A stretch of DNA of 64,000 nt from Sipunculus nudus (lineage: Eukaryota; Annelida; Sipuncula; Golfingiida; Sipunculidae): positions 8,311,464-8,375,463 of the forward strand of contig CM049320.1 of NCBI GenBank assembly GCA_026874595.1, in the 5' to 3' direction. Below are positions 58,980 to 64,000 of this stretch, piece by piece (position 1 is the stretch's first letter; each line of letters opens with the position of its first letter). Below the pieces are notes generated by a model that was not told where the DNA came from, ran no database searches, and saw only the letters and a list, made by a program, of their open reading frames with translations. The position numbers and the translations under genes are program-made.

Positions 58980-59037
58980 CTGACATATATATATATATAT
59001 ATTTATATATAACTGACATATATATATATATATATAG

Positions 59038-59077
<40 letters not shown>
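58938..59077. repeat. (AT)n block with repeated ACTGACAT spacers
   Basis: Several AT runs separated by TAACTGACATA (twice, 58977 and 59011) and TAGCTATA. The repeated spacer shows that a larger unit was duplicated within the microsatellite. Confidence 0.93.
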
Positions 59078-59148
59078 CGTTAAATCGCTCTGGCCTTTTC
59101 TGAAGGCCATAGAGCACTTTACACCGGAGGGTAACTCAACCTTTGATA

Positions 59149-59151
59149 TAT

Positions 59152-59215
<64 letters not shown>
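59149..59215. repeat. (AT)n microsatellite
   Basis: AT run of about 67 bp with one ACATG interruption near its start. Confidence 0.96.
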
Positions 59216-59217
<2 letters not shown>

Positions 59218-60153
59218 TTCCCGCGGGCCGTCCACTGTGACGCAGTGGTTCTTCACTACATGTTTGCAAGAACCATTAAACATTGATATGATTAAAAAAA
59301 CAAATACGATCAAATTGAAACCCTGCACACTCATTGCAGTGGCTACACAGCTGTGTCACACTGAAATAAAGATCAAGTGATCTTTACATTGATTACCTAC
59401 AGTTGAGTTTAAGTATCATTTTTACCTGTCTGTTCCCGCCTGTCGATCTCTTTTGTATATCTGTCTCTATGCAAGGAGTTGTCACTTAAGTTTGGGCAGG
59501 AAATAGTAACTTTCAATACAGGCGAGTGTAACTCCTTTGATGCAGTTAAAAACCCAAAGCCTTGGCGCCGTTACACTGTGGTGGATTACTATCTAGTTCA
59601 AACGGATGCGAAATAGCAAAGTGGTCCTTAAGTGTCATAGTGTCGAGACAGACTTTTAAGCAACCGAATCAGTCATGTCACACATATAGTGATTTAAACG
59701 ATATGGGCCTATGATAATTTGTTGTTTCATCGTTAAGAGCTAAGCTTAATTCCTAATTATATCAGTAGGCACTTACTGGAAGAACATTGTATACGTTTTC
59801 CCTTGCTTTATTCAAATCATAGGAACTGTAAACACTAGTAGGTAGTGCAATATTAATTGGGTTTGTGCTTGTCATTTCCATTTGGGAAAAGTTGAATTAA
59901 TTCAAGAATATTCCAGGAATCGGGGAACTGATTAGGAAAACCTATAACAGATACAGCTATATAGAGCTAATTAATATTCTCGATAGATCAATCAATTTTC
60001 TACAAAACACCTTTAATACATTGACAAATGATTAAGTTACATGAGAAATAATATGTCAATATTGCCATATCGATCCTGAAAATATTGTACATCTTTCTTT
60101 CAGGTGTCGAACAATTCGTCAGTTTTGAACAACAATTAACTGGTAGGCCTATA

Positions 60154-60159
<6 letters not shown>
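59216..60159. other. Stretch with no supported gene
   Basis: Unrecognised, moderately AT-rich DNA between two long AT tracts. Confidence 0.5.

Positions 60160-60247
<88 letters not shown>
60160..60247. repeat. (AT)n microsatellite
   Basis: About 88 bp of AT with one GTAT interruption, the longest AT tract in the window. Confidence 0.97.
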
Positions 60248-60249
<2 letters not shown>

Positions 60250-60889
60250 TGACTTAAACAAAGCGATCAGTGAGAGATTAATCTGAGGTATTAGGGGTAT
60301 CAGAAAAAAAACTGAATGTGGAGGTAAAGGCGAGAAAATGTATGTGTATATCACTCTGGGAATGCATATTGAATAAAAAATACACTAAACAGGTAAAAAA
60401 TTATTTATCTGGATCCAAAAGGTAAAGCAAATGAAATATTTTATTAGCATTCAACTATGGTATAGAAAAATTTAAATTCATTCAAAATGATAAATGTATC
60501 ATTTTACTATGTTTTATTTCACATTTCTCATTTTTCTTTTGTATTGTTATAACGTAAAGTTTTGTTGTCTTCACCGTTATAGTTGTATAATCGATTATAT
60601 TGTTAAATATATGTAGGGCCTACTCTACCAATCTGCCTATCATGATAAAAAATATATCAATAATCCGCCCTACCAATTAATTATTATCATGTAACCTGCC
60701 TTGTGACACGCTCTATGGCATTAGTATGACGTCAACTAATTCGAAAGAGAGGTTATGTTGTTGACACAGCTTCCATGTTTATTTTACTACATGTACGGAG
60801 TGCCCATGTAGGTACGATTTGCATTGCTAATCATACAGCGCGATACACGATACCTATCAGTTTATTATGCGCCCTGCCACGTCCGGGGG
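60248..60889. other. Stretch with no supported gene
   Basis: AT-rich DNA without recognisable content. Confidence 0.5.
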
Positions 60890-61200
60890 AGACATCGTGC
60901 CATCGTCTGTAGAATATCGTGATAACTTTTGAAGCGCTGTATATTTTTTTTAATGAAAATGGAAACACAAATTCTTTCTACCAAAATCTCGGAAGAGTTC
61001 GAAAACTGGTGACCTTGACCTTGATCTTCAAGGTCAAAACTGTGGAAATGTAACATATGTGTGAACCAAATAAAGTATTGCACAGTCTGTCCCTAAATTG
61101 AACACACTTGTTTCAATCAAGTTCGCAGACGACTTTGAAAACTATTTACCAAGGCCAGGATCCTCAAGGTCAAGACACTTAAAACAAATTTTTAATCACT
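60890..61200. repeat. GACCTTGA-type interspersed repeat
   Basis: TGACCTTGACCTTGATCTTC followed by AAGGTCA forms an imperfect inverted repeat at 61010-61036. A related unit follows at 61115-61175 (AGTTCGCAGACGACTTTGAA, then ACCAAGGCCAGGATCCTCAA and GGTCAAG), so there are two diverged units about 125 bases apart. Such TGACCTTGACCTT repeats are widespread in marine invertebrate genomes. The minus-strand frame 60865-61083 is a shadow of the repeat. Confidence 0.6.
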
Positions 61201-62396
61201 TTTTTAAGCAACATTAGGTTTACAGCTCCACACGGAACTTTCAGATTGTAACCAAAGATAGGCCAAATATTAGCAGATCAAGTAGTCAAAACATCGTGAA
61301 ACTCAGTATTATAAATTAGGTGGAGGACGGAAGTCTAACTGCTTCCCTGAATTCACCAGATAATTCTAATTACATTCCAACCATTTCAAAATTTAACAGA
61401 CCATCAGTTACATCTTGTATTTCTTGTATCGTCTTCTGCAGGCTTCAGCTGGTTTTTAAATCACCGGGACTATGTTTCAAAGCGGGGTTTTGATGATATT
61501 TTTTCGCATGAACTAACTTAATGTTTGTTGTTCTCTGTCACATCAAGCCTAGAACCGTGTGAAATATAATCCGTAAAGTGTCTAGGTGTCACCTACCTAA
61601 TAATACAGGTAATATAAAATCAAGTGCTGTCGATGAGATTCCGATCTTTTTCGACTCGAGAAATAAATGGGCCATCGGGAAATTAAGTATATACAAAATA
61701 TCAAAAGGTGACGAAGTCTAAAAATAGGGTTTCATGGATATAATCCAATGAATTACTGTGGCGTAATCGGAATGTCCGAAATGAAATGTTATATTTGGAA
61801 ATGACTCATTTTTGGAGCTGAAGTAAACCTGTGATTCGATCATAGTATTGAATTTCTGCAATTATAGTAGTCTAATGCGGATTAAGAGATTTTTGTGATG
61901 ATTTGTTCTTTTTTTTTATTAAATTGGTTCCATTTCAACGCAACCGATGAGCATTCACGCTTATAATAGCAGGTAATATTATATCTAAACAGGTAATATT
62001 ACCCGGGAAAAATAGTATTTGTCTCACAAAGCCATAACCATGCAGCTGATTTTGAAGTTTAAACAACCTTGTCGTTACTTGCTTTATGTTATGTGACTGG
62101 TGTTGGTATTTAAATAAGCCTAGATTGTACGTGTTTTTATTTTATCTTATTTTCTTTTAAATCATCAACGTCATCATTAAATGTCTTCTGGAAGGGTTTT
62201 TTACCGACGTCCCACCATGTCGAGGAAAGTCCTGATACCTCAATTTCTCATTCTTTTTGCAAAGACATGTTTAGAGGGGGCTCAGGGGGCGCAACAGCAA
62301 TTATTTTTGACCTGAAAGTCTGGGAAATGTAATAATATACGCCTTAGACCGAGAAGCAGCCCCAAATGTTGCGTGTGGCACCGTCGTATTTCCAGA
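61201..62396. other. Stretch with no supported gene
   Basis: Contains a small direct repeat ACAGGTAATATTA (about 61967 and 61990). No exons or elements recognised. Confidence 0.5.
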
Positions 62397-62451
62397 CCCG
62401 GTCGTGGCTCTGTAGAATATTCATTGTATAAACGGCAGAGCCACAACTGGG
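62397..62451. repeat. Short hairpin
   Basis: CCCGGTCGTGGCTCTG and, after 23 bases, CAGAGCCACAACTGGG pair at 14 of 16 Watson-Crick positions with the remaining two as G-T. The stem extends by about three more weak pairs. It could be a small inverted-repeat element or a structured RNA, but it is short for a microRNA precursor. Confidence 0.6.
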
Positions 62452-63700
62452 TTTATCGTCTCCCCTAAACTTCTGCATGTATAAAGACTTCTATTCTACG
62501 GGTATTCCCGTCAAACTTGTTCACATGTGCGGCGATGTTCAGCCCCATCGTTCTCAGATCCGGTATCCACAGTTTTTTTTTTTTAATTTAAATTATCATG
62601 AATTAATCCATGGATTATTCGATAGTTATCAATCATTGCTATCATTTTCTTTCAATCAGCTTGATTTATTTATTTCCTAACAGTTATAATTAAGTCCGAA
62701 AGGTAATCTGGAAACTTTGAGTATCAGCAACATGTTTTATGGTTTATTACTGATACAGTTCAAAATGTAAAAGGCAGATTCTAAAACTCTTTCTGTGCCA
62801 CAACACTTGTTATATTTTATTAATGTTTTAACAGGTAAGAATAAACAAAAACGCGTCTTTTACTTCTCAGTTGAAAATATCATGAAGCCGTGTATAACCA
62901 GGTATAAAAAATTTCTAAGCTGAAAATGTAACTAATGAGTACAATACAAAGGTTTTTAAGAAAACTTATAATCATGATAATGTATAATCAGAGATTAATA
63001 TCATCATTTGTATAATTGTTTTAGTTTCTGCCTTATGGTAAGCGATTGCATACAGTGCCTTAAACTCTTTAATTCTTCAGGCTTTCACTTTACAGACTAC
63101 TTGGAACACCTTAGCATCTATATGTCTGTCATTACTTACTTTTAATGATTGTCATGTACTATGATTCATCACTGTCATCATTCAATGCGTCTTCCAACCT
63201 GCTGACATCAGCATTTTTTATCTTATCGGAATTGTGAATCCGGCAGGGTCTTCAAAGGTACCACAATCAAGGCATACAAATGTTACACGATGTCTTTGCA
63301 GGTCCTCGTTCGCCAAATTCCAAGTTTATCACAAGAAATATCAGTATTACAGTATTTTGAATCATAAACAGCAATAAAGACGCAGCGTTAGTTATAAGAA
63401 GCAGATTTGCGGTACAGCTTGAAGCAGAATAGCGAGGTGGCTGAACATGTTTATACCTGCTTATTATGATCCGGTGGAATTGGACATCAAACAATAGTTC
63501 GTGATGAACTCCGCACCGTTCATTGGACTTAGGCCTTTTTGTCTGATATCGTGTTCGTCGATCTGGATTACACATATCAACACATCTATACACACACTCC
63601 CTCTCTCTCTCAAAAATGTATTTACATTTAAGTTTACAAAGATCAATCCTTACTAAATAAGTTGAATCAAACATTTTTGTGTGTAAGATCTTCAGAAATA
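62452..63700. other. Stretch with no supported gene
   Basis: The overlapping minus-strand frames at 63267-63674 (135 codons) and 63464-63646 have no recognised motif; part of the longer one is a CT-repeat translation (ERERE). I do not call a gene. Confidence 0.4.
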
Positions 63701-64000
63701 CAGTGAAACCTCGTTGTGTCGAACTCGGTTAGGTCGGATTCCCGCTTGTGTCGAAGTCGAATAAGGAGTCCCTGCAAAAGAGTTAAAACCTTACTAAATT
63801 AACTCCTTTTGTGTCGAACTCGGATGTGTCGAAAACCCTGATGTATCGAAGTGTTTTGTTGGTCCCCAGCTAATATTTCTATCGCTTATCTCGAAGTTTG
63901 GTCGGGTGAATGTTTGGATAACAGTTGTGCATGGCCAGTCAATCGTAATCGGGATTTGATGACCAGTTATACCGGTAGGCCTAAGTAATTAATACCGACA
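63701..64000 (+). mobile_element. pogo/Tigger-like DNA transposon, 5' part, cut by the window end
   Basis: The left end reads CAGTGAAACCTCGTTGTGTC directly after TA (63699-63700). CAG followed by an ACCTCG core is typical of pogo/Tigger termini, which insert at TA. Inside are repeated TGTCGAACTCGG and TGTCGAA motifs (63717, 63748, 63811, 63829), probable transposase-binding sites. No coding is visible yet; the right end and any transposase would lie beyond the window. Confidence 0.68.

Noticed and set aside
63267-63674. 135-codon minus frame as a gene
   Set aside because: Part of it translates a CT-rich repeat (ERERE), no motif is recognised, and no splice signals support it.
1-64000. CRISPR arrays, operons, phage, rRNA genes
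   Set aside because: No spaced identical repeats, no bacterial-type gene packing and no rRNA-like sequence. The window is eukaryotic.

Overview
The window reads as nuclear DNA of a lophotrochozoan-type invertebrate, most likely a marine mollusc. This is inference. It rests on the AT-rich base, many long pure (AT)n tracts, tRNA-derived SINEs, short repeats ending in GGCGGAGGC, and many decayed retrotransposons. No reading frame exceeds 192 codons, and the longest is a minisatellite artefact. There are no operons, ribosome sites, rRNA or credible true tRNA genes. Most of the window is intergenic or intronic DNA shaped by mobile elements.

Layout. 1-5.4 kb is mostly blank, with one exon-like relic at 2.6-2.9 kb (minus). 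5.4-9.0 kb is a 3.6 kb TIR element with a perfect 8-bp target duplication (hAT-like), holding an internal duplication and an L1-like LINE fragment. 9.5-10.1 kb has a short LTR with a tRNA-like core and a SINE. 12.4-13.6 kb is a probable TIR element. 17.5-18.7 kb has a solo LTR next to a short repeat. 19.3 kb holds a LINE tail. 20.2-21.3 kb (minus) holds a three-exon gene model. 25.6-27.0 kb is a degraded LINE ORF2. 28.3-29.9 kb has a second solo LTR and a decayed ~150-165 bp tandem repeat. 32.2-32.8 kb is a 602-bp MITE. 36.5-43.25 kb lies between terminal inverted repeats with AACATGTTT-type motif arrays inside both ends; its interior is CpG-poor and contains a 50-bp minisatellite. 44.2-44.7 kb is a 454-bp miniature LTR retrotransposon. 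45.9-58.0 kb has four exon-like islands (plus), broken up by repeats, a LINE and a third solo LTR. 58.3-60.3 kb is dense in (AT)n. The window ends inside a pogo/Tigger-like element at 63.7 kb.

The most unusual object is the miniature LTR element at 44.2 kb. It has ~152-156 bp direct LTRs, a 17/18 match to the tRNA-Pro 3' end as primer site, a purine tract, almost no internal DNA, and a tRNA-like Pol III promoter inside each LTR. A solo copy lies at 9.5 kb. This parallels plant Cassandra elements, whose LTRs carry 5S rNA genes.

Host coding content is uncertain. I read exon-like islands from splice signals, reading phase and codon composition. None matches a family I can name with confidence, and all need transcript evidence.
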